Assembly: GCA_046347945.1 (NCBI GenBank) | Contig: JAXMFB010000009.1 | Span: 1 to 64,000, forward strand | DNA from: Zeimonas sp046347945 | Lineage (GTDB): Bacteria > Pseudomonadota > Gammaproteobacteria > Burkholderiales > Burkholderiaceae_E | Direction of reading: 5' to 3' | Length of the DNA stretch: 64,000 bases | In this document: piece by piece, positions 24,951-34,861 of the stretch | Numbering within the stretch: the stretch's first letter is position 1 | Layout: each line of letters opens with the position of its first letter | Translations under genes and position numbers: made by a program | Notes under the pieces: model-generated | Database searches by the model: none | Told to the model about the DNA's origin: nothing | The model's input: the letters and a program-made list of their open reading frames with translations, nothing else

Positions 24951-25006
24951 GTCAGTCAATCGAAGCACCGACATCCGGATCGCGGTCCGCCAGAGAGGAA
25001 TCCCAG

Positions 25007-25753
25007 ATGAAGCTCAACGACAGCATCGCCATCGTCACCGGAGCCGCCTCGGGCATCGGGCTGGCCACCGCGCAAGGACTCGCGCAGGCCGGCGCCACCG
25101 TCGTGCTCGGCGACATCGCCGACGACAAGGGCGAACAGGCCGCAGCGGCGATCCGGGCCGCGGGGCAGCGCGCCGAGTACCTGCGCTGCGACGTCACCGA
25201 CCCCGCCTCGGTGAACGCGTTTCGCGATGCGGTGCTCGCGCGGCAGGGTCGCGTCGACATCGTGGCCAACGTCGCCGGCTGGGGGAAGATCCAGCCCTTC
25301 CTCGACAACGACGACGCGTTCATCGCCCGGGTGATCGAACTGAATTTCATGGGCACGGTGCGCGTCGTGCGGGCGTTCCTGCCCGGCATGATCGAGCGCA
25401 AGCACGGCAAGATCGTGAACGTCTCGAGCGACGCGGGACGGGTCGGCAGCACCGGCGAGACCGTCTACTCCGGCGCCAAGGGCGGCGTGATCGCGTTCAC
25501 CAAGGGGCTCGCCCGCGAGATGGCGCGCCACAACATCACCGCCAACTGCGTCTGCCCCGGCCCCACCGACACGCCGCTGCTCAACGCGGTGCCCGAGAAG
25601 CACCGCGAGGCGTTCCTGCGCGCGATCCCGATGCGCCGCTTCGCCAGGCCCTCCGACATCGCCGACGCGGTGGCATTCTTCGCGAGCCCGCGCTCGGACT
25701 ACGTCACCGGGCAAGTCCTCAGTGTCAGCGGCGGCCTCAGCATGGTAGGGTGA
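25007..25753 (+). CDS. SDR dehydrogenase, BadH-like (2-hydroxycyclohexanecarboxyl-CoA dehydrogenase family)
   Basis: 248 residues from the ATG at 25007, preceded by AGAGAGGAA; longer in-frame starts cross the operator. The nucleotide motif is TGAASGIG. The catalytic region is NVSSDAGRVGSTGETVYSGAKGG, with Ser, Tyr and Lys in normal SDR spacing. The blocks NVAGWGKIQPF, CVCPGPTDTPLL and TGQVLSVSGGLSM resemble BadH of Rhodopseudomonas, which oxidises a cyclic hydroxyacyl-CoA during benzoate breakdown. An acyl-CoA-responsive operator upstream fits that substrate class. No other bad genes are nearby, so another hydroxyacyl-CoA or an alicyclic alcohol is possible. Confidence 0.78.
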   Translation: MKLNDSIAIVTGAASGIGLATAQGLAQAGATVVLGDIADDKGEQAAAAIRAAGQRAEYLRCDVTDPASVNAFRDAVLARQGRVDIVANVAGWGKIQPFLDNDDAFIARVIELNFMGTVRVVRAFLPGMIERKHGKIVNVSSDAGRVGSTGETVYSGAKGGVIAFTKGLAREMARHNITANCVCPGPTDTPLLNAVPEKHREAFLRAIPMRRFARPSDIADAVAFFASPRSDYVTGQVLSVSGGLSMVG

Positions 25754-25807
25754 CGCGCCGCTACAATCGCGCACTCGTTCGAACGATCCCAAGTGGAGGA
25801 GACCACC

Positions 25808-26836
25808 ATGACGAACACCTCTAGACGCAACGCGCTCCAGGCCGGTGCAGCGCTGGGCCTGGGTCTGGCCGGGCTCGGCCGGACAGCGTCCGCGCAGGAG
25901 CCGGTCAAGCTGCGGATGTCGCACTTCCTGTCGCCGATGGCGCCGATCCAGACGAAGCTGTTCGCCCCCTGGGCCGAGCGCGTCGAGAAGGACTCGGGCG
26001 GACGCATCAAGTGCGAGATCTATCCCGCCATGCAACTCGGCGGCAAGCCGCCGCAGCTGTTCGACCAGGCGCGCACCGGCGTGGCCGACATCGCGTGGGC
26101 GCTGCCCGGCTACACGCCCGGCCGCTTCCCGATCTCGGAAGTGTTCGAGCTGCCCTTCATGACGGCGCCCACCGCCGAGGCGACCACCCAGGCGATCTGG
26201 GAGTTCTACAACAAGCACATGAAGGACGAGTTCAAGGACGTCCACGTGCTGCTGATGCACTGCCACGCGCCCGGCCTCGTCCACATGAAGGACAAGCTGG
26301 TCACGAAGATGGAAGACCTGCAGGGCAGGAAGATCCGCCTTCCCACCAAGCCCGTGGGCGACGCGCTGAAGCTGCTCGGCGCCACGCCGGTGGGCATGCC
26401 CCTTCCCGAGGCCTACGAGGCACTGTCGCGCGGCGTCGCCGATGGCGTCACCGTGCCGTGGGAAGTCATGCGGCCGCAGCGCCTGAACGAGCTGGTGAAG
26501 TTCCACACCGATACCGGCCTGTACACGACCGTGTTCATGGTCGCGATGAACAAGCAGAAGTACGAGAGCCTGCCTGCCGACCTGAAGGCCGTCATCGACA
26601 AGAACTCCGGCTCGAACATCGTCAAGGAGATGGGCAAGGCCTGGGACGACGCCGAAGTGCCCGGCCTGCAGCAGGCCAAAGAGATGGGCCACACCTTCGG
26701 CACGCTGTCGCCCGAGGAGAAGGCGCGCTGGCGCAAGGTCACGCAGCCGGTGACCGACGCTTGGATCGCCAAGACGCCCAACGGCAAGGCGCTGTACGAA
26801 GAAGCCGTCGCGCTGATCAAGAAGTACGAGAAATGA
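25808..26836 (+). CDS. dctP: TRAP transporter substrate-binding protein (DctP family)
   Basis: 342 residues. GGAGGA at 25795-25800 precedes the ATG at 25808. The N-terminus TSRRNALQAGAALGLGLAG followed by TASA looks like a Tat-type signal peptide. The mature part has DctP blocks: LRMSHFLSPMAPIQ, YPAMQLGGKPPQLFDQARTG, GRKIRLPTKPVGDALKLLGA and PLPEAYEALSRGVADGV. It binds a carboxylate ligand in the periplasm and hands it to DctQM. A TACAAT at 25762-25767 may be the operon -10 box. The ligand cannot be told; the family takes up C4-dicarboxylates, aromatic acids and others. Confidence 0.92.
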   Translation: MTNTSRRNALQAGAALGLGLAGLGRTASAQEPVKLRMSHFLSPMAPIQTKLFAPWAERVEKDSGGRIKCEIYPAMQLGGKPPQLFDQARTGVADIAWALPGYTPGRFPISEVFELPFMTAPTAEATTQAIWEFYNKHMKDEFKDVHVLLMHCHAPGLVHMKDKLVTKMEDLQGRKIRLPTKPVGDALKLLGATPVGMPLPEAYEALSRGVADGVTVPWEVMRPQRLNELVKFHTDTGLYTTVFMVAMNKQKYESLPADLKAVIDKNSGSNIVKEMGKAWDDAEVPGLQQAKEMGHTFGTLSPEEKARWRKVTQPVTDAWIAKTPNGKALYEEAVALIKKYEK

Positions 26837-27360
26837 GCGAGGGCGGCAGCCGCACCGGCGACACCGGTGCGGCGGCCCGTCCCGGGCTCGAACGCGCGCT
26901 CGAGCGCGCCTGCACATGGCTGGCGGTGGCCGGCGGCATGGTCATGCTCGCCTTCACCGCCGCCTCGGTCGCGAGCATCGTCAGTCGCTCGGTGTTCGGT
27001 TCGCCGCTGGTGGGCGACTTCGAGCTCACCGAGCGCGGCACGGCCATTGCAGTGTTCGCGATGCTGCCCTACTGCCACCTGCGCGGCGGCAACGTCGTCG
27101 TCGACATGTTCGTCGGCATGTTCCCGGATGCGCTGCGCCGATTCCTCGCCGTGCTGTGCGACGTGCTGTTCGCGATCGTCGCCGGCCTGATGACCTGGCG
27201 CCTGGCGCTGGGCGGCATCAACCAGTACCAGTTCCACGACATGTCGATGATGCTGCAGATCCCCACCTGGTGGATGTTCGTGCCGATCGTCGCGTCGATG
27301 GCGCTGCTCACGCTGGTCTGCGTGGCGCGCGCGGCCCGCGGCGGGAAGGAATTCCGATGA
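26833..27360 (+). CDS. dctQ: TRAP transporter small permease (DctQ)
   Basis: 175 residues, in an ATGA overlap with dctP. Four predicted membrane segments (about 30-52, 68-88, 105-127, 150-170) fit DctQ. Family features include VSRSVFGSPLVGDFELTE near the second helix and the later WWMFVPIVASM. Together with DctM it forms the inner-membrane part of a sodium-dependent secondary transporter. It overlaps dctM in a second ATGA junction, so all three are made from one message. Confidence 0.9.
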   Translation: MSEGGSRTGDTGAAARPGLERALERACTWLAVAGGMVMLAFTAASVASIVSRSVFGSPLVGDFELTERGTAIAVFAMLPYCHLRGGNVVVDMFVGMFPDALRRFLAVLCDVLFAIVAGLMTWRLALGGINQYQFHDMSMMLQIPTWWMFVPIVASMALLTLVCVARAARGGKEFR

Positions 27361-28676
27361 GCGGGATGGAGATCTCGCTGCTGATGTTCGGCGTGCTGAT
27401 CGGGCTGCTGGTGATCGGCGTCAACGTCGGGCTGTCGCTGCTGCTGGTGGGCGGCGTCGGCTACATCTGGGTGTCGGGCCTCGATCCGATGCTCAACTAC
27501 ATGAACACGGCCCCCTACTTCCAGACCGCGAGCTACTCGCTGTCGGTCATCCCGCTCTTCGTGCTGATGGGTGCGTTCGCGACCGCATCGGGCCTGTCCA
27601 CCGGCATCTTCAACGCGGCGGCCGCGTGGCTCGGCCATCGTCGCGGCGGCGTCGCGATGGCCGCGATCGGCGCCTGCGCGGCATTCGGCTCGATCTGCGG
27701 CTCGTCGCTGGCCACCGCCGCGACGATGGCGCACGTGTCGCTGCCCGAAATGAAGCGGCTGAACTACTCGGGGCGCCTGTCCACCGGTTCGCTGGCCGCG
27801 GGCGGCACGCTGGGCATCCTGATTCCGCCCTCGGTGGTGCTGGTCATCTACGCGATCCTCACCGAGCAGTCGATCGGCAAGCTGTTCATCGCGGCGATGG
27901 TGCCGGGCATCCTCGCGGCGATCGGCTACATGATCGCGATCGCGATCACCGTGCGCATCGACCCCGAGTCGGGACCGGCAGGCCCCGCGGCCACGCTCGC
28001 GCAAAAACTGAAAACGCTGCTCGAGCTGTCCCCGGTGATCATCGTGTTCGTCGTGATGATGGGCGGCATGTACGGCGGGTACTTCACGCCCACCGAAGGC
28101 GCCGCCGTCGGCGCGGCGGCCACCGGCGTCATCGCCTTCGTGCGCGGCGGCATGCGGATGAAGGGGCTCATCGAGTGCCTGCTCGGCACGGCGAAGCTCA
28201 CCGGCATGATCTTCCTCATCCTGATCGGGGCGGACCTGTTCAACGCGTTCCTCGCGATCACGCAGATGCCGACACAGGCCGCGACCTCGATCGCCAACAG
28301 CGGGTTCTCGCCGATGACGGTGCTCGCGCTGATCCTGCTGATGTACCTGGCGCTCGGCTGCGTGATGGACTCGATGTCGATGATCCTGATCACGATCCCG
28401 GTGCTGTTCCCGATCGTGATGAAGCTCGACTTCGGCATGACGCCGGAAGACACCGCGATCTGGTTCGGCATCCTGGTGCTGATCTGCGTCGAGGTCGGGT
28501 TGATCACGCCGCCGTTCGGCCTCAACGTCTTCGTGATCAATTCGCTGGCGCCCGAGGTGCCGATGGCCGAGTCGTTCCGCGGCGTGATGCCGTTCCTGCT
28601 GAGCGACTTCATCCGCGTGCTGATCCTGATCGCGTTCCCGATCATCACGCTGGGCGTGCTGCGAATACTGGGTTAG
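27357..28676 (+). CDS. dctM: TRAP transporter large permease (DctM)
   Basis: 439 residues, about 12 membrane helices, normal for DctM. Blocks include IPLFVLMGAFATASGLSTG, GSSLATAATMAHVSLPEM, GTLGILIPPSVVLVIYAILTEQSIGKLF, GGYFTPTEGAAVGA and VGLITPPFGLNVFVI, the core of the family. It is the ion-coupled transport subunit. It is the last gene of the dctPQM operon; the next gene, rmuC, converges on it with a 54-bp gap and no clear hairpin-plus-T terminator. Confidence 0.93.
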   Translation: MSGMEISLLMFGVLIGLLVIGVNVGLSLLLVGGVGYIWVSGLDPMLNYMNTAPYFQTASYSLSVIPLFVLMGAFATASGLSTGIFNAAAAWLGHRRGGVAMAAIGACAAFGSICGSSLATAATMAHVSLPEMKRLNYSGRLSTGSLAAGGTLGILIPPSVVLVIYAILTEQSIGKLFIAAMVPGILAAIGYMIAIAITVRIDPESGPAGPAATLAQKLKTLLELSPVIIVFVVMMGGMYGGYFTPTEGAAVGAAATGVIAFVRGGMRMKGLIECLLGTAKLTGMIFLILIGADLFNAFLAITQMPTQAATSIANSGFSPMTVLALILLMYLALGCVMDSMSMILITIPVLFPIVMKLDFGMTPEDTAIWFGILVLICVEVGLITPPFGLNVFVINSLAPEVPMAESFRGVMPFLLSDFIRVLILIAFPIITLGVLRILG

Positions 28677-28730
28677 CGCGGCGCGAGGCGCGCGAGGCAC
28701 GCCCGGCGCCGGCGCTGCCCGGTGGGCCCG

Positions 28731-30101
28731 TCAGGGCGCGGCGCCCGTGTCGTCCTCCAGCAGCTGCGCGCTGGTCGTGTCGGGCAGCGACTCGACGTCG
28801 CGCAGCTTGCGCTCGATCGCCCGCGTGCGCACTGCCGCCGTGCCCAGCGTCGTGCTCGCGCGGTCGATCTGCTCCTTGGTCTTCGCGAGCACGTCGCCGA
28901 ACTTGCCGAACTCGGTCTTGACCGCGCCGAGCAGTTGCCAGACCTCGCTCGAGCGCTTCTCGACCGCCAGCGTGCGAAAGCCCATCTGCAGGCTCGACAG
29001 GATCGCCGCCAGCGTGCTCGGCCCGGCGACGACGACGCGCCAGGTGCGCTGCAGGTCGTCCATCAGCCCGGGGCGGCGCACGGCCTCGGCGTAGAGGCCC
29101 TCGGTGGGCAGGAACATCAGCGCGAAGTCGGTGGTGTCGGGCGGCGAGATGTACTTGGTGCGGATCGTCTTCGCCTCGAGACGCAGGCGCTGTTCGAGCT
29201 GGCGTGCGGCGGCCTCCGCCGCGGCCGGGTCGGCCTTCTCCTGCGCGATGACCAGCCGCTCGTAGTCCTCGCGCGGGAATTTCGCGTCGATCGGCAGCCA
29301 CACCGGCGCCTCGTCGCCGCGCCCCGGCAGCCGGATCGCGAACTCGACGCGCTCGCCCGATCCCGGCACGGGCGCCACGTTGGCGGCGTACTGCTCGGGC
29401 ACCAGCAGCTGCTCGAGCAGCGACGCAAGCTGCACCTCGCCCCAGGTGCCGCGGGTCTTCACGTTGGTCAGCACGCGCTTGAGGTCGCCGACGTCGGAGG
29501 CCAGCGCCTGCATCTCGCCCAAGCCCTTGTGCACCTGCTCGAGCCGGTCGGACACCTGCTTGAACGAGGCGCCCAGTCGCTGCTCGAGCGTCGCGTGCAG
29601 CTTCTCGTCGACGGTGCGGCGCATCTCCTCGAGCTTCGCCGCGTTGTCGCCCTGCAGCTGGCGCAGCTGCCGTTCGAGCGTCTCGCGCAGCGCCTCGAGC
29701 CGCAGCTCGATGCCCTCGCGCAGCGCGTTCAGGCGCTGCTCGTTGCTCTCGCGCAGGGCGCCCAGCCGCTGCTCGTTGGCTTCGGTGAGCTTGGTGAGCT
29801 GCTGCGCGAACGCGTCGATCTGGTTGTTCTGGACGCCGGCGATGGTGCCCATCTGGTGCGTGAGGTTGCGGCCGAGTTCGGCCAGCGACGCCGACAGCTC
29901 GATCCGGTTCTCGCGTGCCTGCGAGGCGGTCTCCTCGCGAAGCTCGCGCTGCTGCTGCAATTGCGCCTGGTTCAGCCTGGCGAGCTCGTCGAGCGCCGGC
30001 GCCGGATCGGGGGCGCGCCGCAGCGCCAGCACCAGCAGCAGCACCACGGCAACCGCCGCCAGCACGACAGTGGCGATCGGAAGGACTTCGGTCACAGACA
30101 A
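28731..30101 (-). CDS. rmuC: DNA recombination protein RmuC
   Basis: 456 residues. One N-terminal membrane helix (about 7-27) is followed by a long coiled coil (about 35-190, many Gln, Glu, Leu and Arg repeats such as RLGALRESNEQRLNALREGI). The RmuC domain then begins at LGEMQALASDVGDLKRVLTN and includes VKTRGTWGEVQLASLLEQLL, PIDAKFPREDYERL, TTDFALMFLPTEGLYAEA and GPSTLAAILSSLQMGF. The family limits rearrangements at inverted repeats; its nuclease-like fold is predicted rather than proven. It is transcribed alone and faces away from the DUF4124 gene. Confidence 0.93.
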   Translation of the reverse strand: MSVTEVLPIATVVLAAVAVVLLLVLALRRAPDPAPALDELARLNQAQLQQQRELREETASQARENRIELSASLAELGRNLTHQMGTIAGVQNNQIDAFAQQLTKLTEANEQRLGALRESNEQRLNALREGIELRLEALRETLERQLRQLQGDNAAKLEEMRRTVDEKLHATLEQRLGASFKQVSDRLEQVHKGLGEMQALASDVGDLKRVLTNVKTRGTWGEVQLASLLEQLLVPEQYAANVAPVPGSGERVEFAIRLPGRGDEAPVWLPIDAKFPREDYERLVIAQEKADPAAAEAAARQLEQRLRLEAKTIRTKYISPPDTTDFALMFLPTEGLYAEAVRRPGLMDDLQRTWRVVVAGPSTLAAILSSLQMGFRTLAVEKRSSEVWQLLGAVKTEFGKFGDVLAKTKEQIDRASTTLGTAAVRTRAIERKLRDVESLPDTTSAQLLEDDTGAAP

Positions 30102-30202
30102 GGTCGGTTCGCTCGCTCAGGCTTGTCGAAAAACACGATATCCGCGAGCATACTTGGGAGTCGGTCGGCTCCCAAACGCGGAATTCCCGTCAGGAGGCCC
30201 TC

Positions 30203-30601
30203 ATGAAGTTCCCTGTCAGCAGGTTCCCCGCATTCGCCTCGCTCGCCCTGTCCGCCGCCGCGCTCGCGGCGCTGCCGGCCATCGCCGCCGCCGCAACCAG
30301 CGCGCCGACGGCCGATGGCGCAACCGTGTTTCGTTGCGCGACGAAGGACGGCCGCACGGTGTTCTCCGACGAGCCCTGCGTCGGCGCCAACCGCGTGCAG
30401 GTCTGGAAGCCGAAAGTCGTCGCCTCGGGCATCGAGCGCTCGGGCGGGCCGGCCGGCGCGCCGGCGCCGCTGCGCGCCACCGAGGCGCCGCGACACGATC
30501 CGTTCGTCGACTGCCAGCGTCGCGGCGAGCACTTCGACCTCGCCGCGCGCATCTGCAAGCTGCCCGACGACGCTGCGCGGCAGATGTTCCGGTCGCAGTA
30601 G
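30203..30601 (+). CDS. Exported DUF4124-like small protein
   Basis: 132 residues, AGGAGG 6 nt before the ATG. A signal peptide (about 1-30, ending AIAAAA) is followed by FRCATKDGRTVFSDEPC, the DUF4124 pattern of YKC..dG.v.YsD.PC. A second Cys pair lies in FVDCQRRGEHFDLAARICKLP. The family is periplasmic with unknown function. Its stop at 30601 lies two bases from the repaired end of the convergent permease gene. In the sequence as given the permease frame runs antisense through this whole gene. Confidence 0.8.
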   Translation: MKFPVSRFPAFASLALSAAALAALPAIAAAATSAPTADGATVFRCATKDGRTVFSDEPCVGANRVQVWKPKVVASGIERSGGPAGAPAPLRATEAPRHDPFVDCQRRGEHFDLAARICKLPDDAARQMFRSQ

Positions 30602-30602
30602 C

Positions 30603-33102
30603 TCAGGCGTCGCGCAGCCGACGTCGCGCCGAGCGAGGGCACCCGCAGCACGCTGCGCAGGCTGAGCCAGCCGGCCCATAGCGCCAGCCCGGCCCCGATC
30701 GCCGCGCCGGCCGGCAGCACCCACCAGCGCGGCTCGTAGGCGAAGCGGAACACCTGGTCGGCAAGCACCCAGCCGATCGCGATCGACCCGGCGGCGGCCA
30801 GCACGCCGGCCAGCGCGCCGCTGAACGCGAGCTCGATGAGTTGTGCGGACGCCAGCTGGCGCCCCGACGCGCCCAGCGCGCGCATCAGGCCCGCCTCGCG
30901 CACGCGCTCGTCGCGCGAACTGGCGAGCGCGCCCCGCAGCACCGCCACGCCGGCGGCCAGCGCGAGCACGAACAGCACCTGCACCGCGCGGATCACCTGG
31001 TCGAGCATCGCCTGCACCTGCCGCAGCAGGTTGCCGGTGTCGAACACCGTGAGGTTCGGGAAGCGCTGCACCAGCTGGCGATCGAGCGCGGGCGCGGACG
31101 CCGGCTGGTGGTAGGCGGTGATCATCGTCTGCGGACGATCGGCCAGCGCCGCCGGCGAGAGGATCATGAAGAAGTTCACCTTCATCGAGTCCCAGGCGAC
31201 CTTGCGCACGCTGGTCACGCGGGCGGTGACGATCTCGCCGGCCACGTCGAAGCCCAGCTCGTCGCCCAGCGACAGGCCGAGCGTCTGCATGATGCCCTGC
31301 TCGGCCGACGCCTCGCGCGCGCCCGGCGCGAACCAGCGGCCTTCGACGATCGCGTTGTGCCCCGGCAGCCGGTCGGCATACGAAAGGTTGAACTCGCGAT
31401 CGACGAGCCGCTGGGCGCGGTCGCCTTCGTAGTCTTCCGGGCGCACCGGCTTGCCGTTCACCGTCACCAGGCGGCCACGGATCATCGGATAGAGGTCGGG
31501 CGCGCGCACGCCGGCGGATTCGAGCGCCGCCTGCACCGCCGCGGTCTGGTCGGGCTGAATGTTGACGATGAAGCGGTTGGGCGCATCGGGCGGGCTCGCG
31601 CGCCGCCAGCCGTCGACGAGATCGGTGCGCGTGACCGTCAGCAGCAGCAGCGCCATCAGCCCGACCGACAGCGCCACGGTTTGGGTGACGGTCATCGCGC
31701 GTCGCCGCGACCACGACGCGAAGGCCAGGCGCAGCGCCGGGCTGCCGGCGACGAAGCTCGCGTGCCGCATCGGCTCGAGCAGCCGCACGGCGGCGAACAC
31801 GACGACGACGAACGCGAGCGCGCCGAGCGCGAAGCCGCCGATCGACACCAGCGCCAGCCGCGGGTCGCGCGCGAACCAGAACAGCAGCCCGCAGAAGGCC
31901 GCCGCCGCCAGGCCGACCGCGATCCACGCCGAGGCCGGCGCGGCGGCGACTTCGCGCCGCAGCACGCGCAGCGGTGGCACCCCTGCGAGCCGCAGGAACG
32001 GCCAGGCGCCGAAGCCCGCCATCAGCACCAGCGCGACGATCAGGGCCTGTGCAGCGGGCAGCCAGCCGGCAGCGGGCAACGGCACCTCGATCATCGGGGC
32101 GATCGCCGCGACCAGCCCGAAGTGCACCGCCCAGCCGAGCGCGATGCCGAGCAGCGCGCCGGCCAGCGCGACCCACAGCAACTCCATGCCGAGCAGGCCG
32201 AGCAGGCGCCGCTGGCCCAGGCCCATCGCCTTCATCACCGCGCAGCCGTCGAGGTGTCGCTCGGCGAAGCGGCGCGCCGCCAGCCCGATCGCCACCGCCG
32301 CGATCAGCGCCGACAGCAGCGCCACCAGCGACAGGAACTGCCCGGTGCGGTCGAGCGTCGCACGCAGTTCGGGCCTTCCGCTCTCGAGCGACTCGATGCG
32401 CTGGCCGCGTCCGAGGCGGGGCTGCGCCCACTGCGCGAAGCCGGCCACCGCGCGTGCGTCGCCCGCGAACATCAGCTGCCAGCGCACGCGGCTCGCGGGC
32501 TGCACGAGGCGCGTGGCCGCCAGGTCGTCGAGCGAAAACATCGCGCGCGGCGCGAAGTTCACGAAGCCGGTGCCGCGATCGGGTTCGAGCGTGATCAGCC
32601 GGGTGACGCGGAAGCTCGCGTCGCCGAAAGCGACGCTGGCCCCGGGCACGACGCCCAGCGCCTGCGCCAGCTGCGGATCGAGCCAGACCTCGCCGTGCTT
32701 CGGCGCGTGCTCGGCGGCGGCGTCGGCCGCGCCGGGCGCCTCGGCGACGCGCACGCGCCCGCGCAGCGGGTAGTTGTCGCTGACCGCCTTCACCGATGCG
32801 AGCTGCGGCAGGCCGCCGGCCAAGGCCATGCTCGGAAACACGACGCTGCGCGCCAACTGGAGCCCGCGTCGCGCGGCTTCGGCGGCGAGCGTCTCGTCGG
32901 GGGCCGCGTCGGAGCCGATCACGAGGTCGGCGCCGAGCAGTTGCGTCGCCTCCTGCTCGAGCGCGCCGCGCATCCGGTCGACGAAGAAGCCGACGCTCGC
33001 GATCGCCCCCACCGCGACCACCAGCGCCGCCACCAGGAGGCGGAGCTCGCCTGCGCGCCAGTCGCGCCGCGTCAGCCGGAGCGACAGCAGCAGATCGTGC
33101 AT
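30603..33102 (-). CDS. FtsX-like ABC transporter permease (YbbP family), probable 3' frameshift
   Basis: About 830 residues of a YbbP/FtsX-type permease: N-terminal membrane helix, a large periplasmic domain, three FtsX helices (about 255-380), a middle helical block (about 385-440), a second periplasmic domain and a C-terminal FtsX triplet ending LWAGWLSLRSVLRVPSLG. After that the given frame continues about 140 codons, antisense through the DUF4124 gene, to 30190. Removing one base near 30624 instead gives ARRLRDA and a TGA at 30603-30605, just beside that gene. I therefore list the repaired end. Partner ABC ATPase genes are not in the window. Homologues act with YbbA-like ATPases in lipid or lipoprotein export. 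Confidence 0.82.
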
Positions 33103-33109
33103 CGAGTGC

Positions 33110-33847
33110 CTAGAGCTTGAAGGGACTGAAATCGGTGTCCCGATCGTACCAGTCCTCGTGCTCGGCCCGCTTCAGGAACCCGACCACCTTGTAGGTCACC
33201 GGCGTGAACGCCACCTCGACCAGCGTCTTGCCGATCCACTGCGACACCATCAGCTGCGGGATCAGCTCGTTCGGGATGATGCCGCTGTTCCAGAACGCCA
33301 GCGGGTAGAACAGCGACGAATCGACGCCCTCGCCCACGATCGTCGAGCCGATCGTGCGCGCCCACAGGTGCCGGCCCTCGGTCATCAGCTTCATCCTGGC
33401 GAGGACGTACGAATTGACGAACTCGCCGCAGAAGTAGGCGGTGAGCGACGCCAGCACGATGCGCCACGCGTTGCCGAACGCGATCTGGTAGGCGTCCTGG
33501 TGCGGCCAGCCCGGCGCCGGGGGCAAACGGACCACCGCCCAGGCCATGAACGCGGCGAAGCTCATCGCGGCGAAGCCGGCCCAGATCACGCGGCGCGCCT
33601 TCGCATAGCCGTACACCTCGGTGAGGATGTCGCCGAAGATGTACGAGATCGGGAAGAACATGACGCCCGCGCCAAAGGTGGCGGCGCCGATCACCGGCAG
33701 GTGCACCTGGACGGCCTTGGCCGGGCCGATCAGGTTCGAGCAGATGTAGACGGTGACGAAGCCCGCCATCACCAGCTCGTAGTAGCGGTAGCTGCGCTGC
33801 GGCGCTGCCCGCGACGACGCGCCGTCCGACCGAGGTTTTTTAATCAT
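33110..33847 (-). CDS. yhhQ: Queuosine precursor transporter (YhhQ family)
   Basis: 245 residues, six or seven membrane segments. Family blocks are visible: ICSNLIGPAKAV, FFPISYIFGDILTEVYGYAKARRVIW, AYQIAFGNAWRIVLASLTAYFCGE and VGEGVDSSLFYPLAFW. YhhQ imports preQ0/preQ1 for tRNA queuosine modification. The ATG at 33847 is followed by an A-rich run (ATTAAAAAACC). The gene begins 7 bp upstream of the permease start in the same direction, so the two may share a message. No preQ1 riboswitch was recognised in the short leader. Confidence 0.9.
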   Translation of the reverse strand: MIKKPRSDGASSRAAPQRSYRYYELVMAGFVTVYICSNLIGPAKAVQVHLPVIGAATFGAGVMFFPISYIFGDILTEVYGYAKARRVIWAGFAAMSFAAFMAWAVVRLPPAPGWPHQDAYQIAFGNAWRIVLASLTAYFCGEFVNSYVLARMKLMTEGRHLWARTIGSTIVGEGVDSSLFYPLAFWNSGIIPNELIPQLMVSQWIGKTLVEVAFTPVTYKVVGFLKRAEHEDWYDRDTDFSPFKL

Positions 33848-33964
33848 GGTTGCGCCTCGAACATGAAGCGCGAAGCATAGCCGATCGCCGCCCGCCCCAT
33901 CCGCACCGAAGGCCCCGCAGGGTCGGCCCGATTGCTACCATCGGTGCACCGAACGGAGACCCCC

Positions 33965-34861
33965 ATGCCCGACTCCCGATTCCGCCTCGAGATCGCCGAC
34001 CGCGTCGCGCGCCTCACGCTGGACCGCCCCGCGCAGATGAACGCGATCGACCCGCCGTTCTGGCGCGAGCTCGACGACATCCTGGCGACGCTGCAGCGCG
34101 ATGCGCCGGCGCGCGCGCTGGTGCTCGACGCCACCGGCAAGCACTTCTGCGCCGGCATGTCGCTCGACGCATTCAGCTCGTCGATCGCGCTGGACGACTC
34201 GAGCGCCGCCGCGCGCGCCAACATCGCGCCGATGCTCGCCGACATGCAGCGCACGCTCGACCGGCTGGCCGAGTTGCGCATGCCGGTGCTGGCCGCGATC
34301 CAGGGCGGATGCGTCGGCGGCGGCGTCGACCTGGTCTGCGCCGCCGACATGCGGTATTGCAGCGCCGACGCGTTCTTCTGCATCCAGGAGATCAACATCG
34401 GCATGGCCGCCGACCTCGGCACGCTGCAGCGGCTGCCGAAGCTGATTCCCGAAGGCATCGCGCGCGAACTCGCCTACACCGGGCGCCGGCTGCCGGCCGA
34501 GCGCGCGCTCGCGCTGGGCCTGGTGAACGAGGTGTTCGACGACGCCGGCGCGCTGCTGGCCGGCGTGATGCAGGTCGCGCGCGAGATCGCCGCGAAGCCG
34601 CCGGTGGCGGTCTGGGCGAGCAAGCAGGCGATCGACTACGCCCGCGACCACTCGGTGGCCGACGGCCTGCGCCAGATGGGCTGGCTGCAATCGGGGCTGT
34701 GGGACACCGCCGCGGTCGCCGAGGCCATCCGGGCGCGCGCCCAGAAGCGCGAGCCGTCGTTCCCCGACCTCGTCCCGCTGCGCTACTTCACCGACGCGGC
34801 CACCGCGGCCGACGCGCCGCATCGCTCCGGTGCCGACACCGACCCGGCGCGCCGGTCATGA
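33965..34861 (+). CDS. Crotonase-family protein, dienoyl-CoA isomerase (ECH1)-like
   Basis: 298 residues, GGAG 6 nt before the ATG at 33965. The crotonase fold shows the first oxyanion loop KHFCAGMSLDAF and the second QGGCVGGGVDLVCAADMRY. The run QEINIGMAADLGTLQRLPKLI resembles delta(3,5)-delta(2,4)-dienoyl-CoA isomerases, whose signature is EVDVGLAADVGTLQRLPK; the Asp in AAD is the catalytic acid there. It would reposition double bonds in unsaturated fatty acyl-CoA during beta-oxidation. It overlaps the next gene in an ATGA junction. A generic enoyl-CoA hydratase is less likely. Confidence 0.85.
   Translation: MPDSRFRLEIADRVARLTLDRPAQMNAIDPPFWRELDDILATLQRDAPARALVLDATGKHFCAGMSLDAFSSSIALDDSSAAARANIAPMLADMQRTLDRLAELRMPVLAAIQGGCVGGGVDLVCAADMRYCSADAFFCIQEINIGMAADLGTLQRLPKLIPEGIARELAYTGRRLPAERALALGLVNEVFDDAGALLAGVMQVAREIAAKPPVAVWASKQAIDYARDHSVADGLRQMGWLQSGLWDTAAVAEAIRARAQKREPSFPDLVPLRYFTDAATAADAPHRSGADTDPARRS

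Larger units (their letters stand above)
24574..25006. other. 433-bp divergent intergenic region between aceA and the BadH-like gene
   Basis: No credible gene. The centre (about 24680-24845) is markedly AT-richer than the surroundings, as expected of a divergent promoter region. A weak leftward promoter for aceA may be TAATCT on the minus strand at 24657-24662. Two dyads lie in it, listed separately: an 8-bp inverted repeat at 24773-24804 and a TetR-type palindrome at 24931-24950. Confidence 0.6.
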
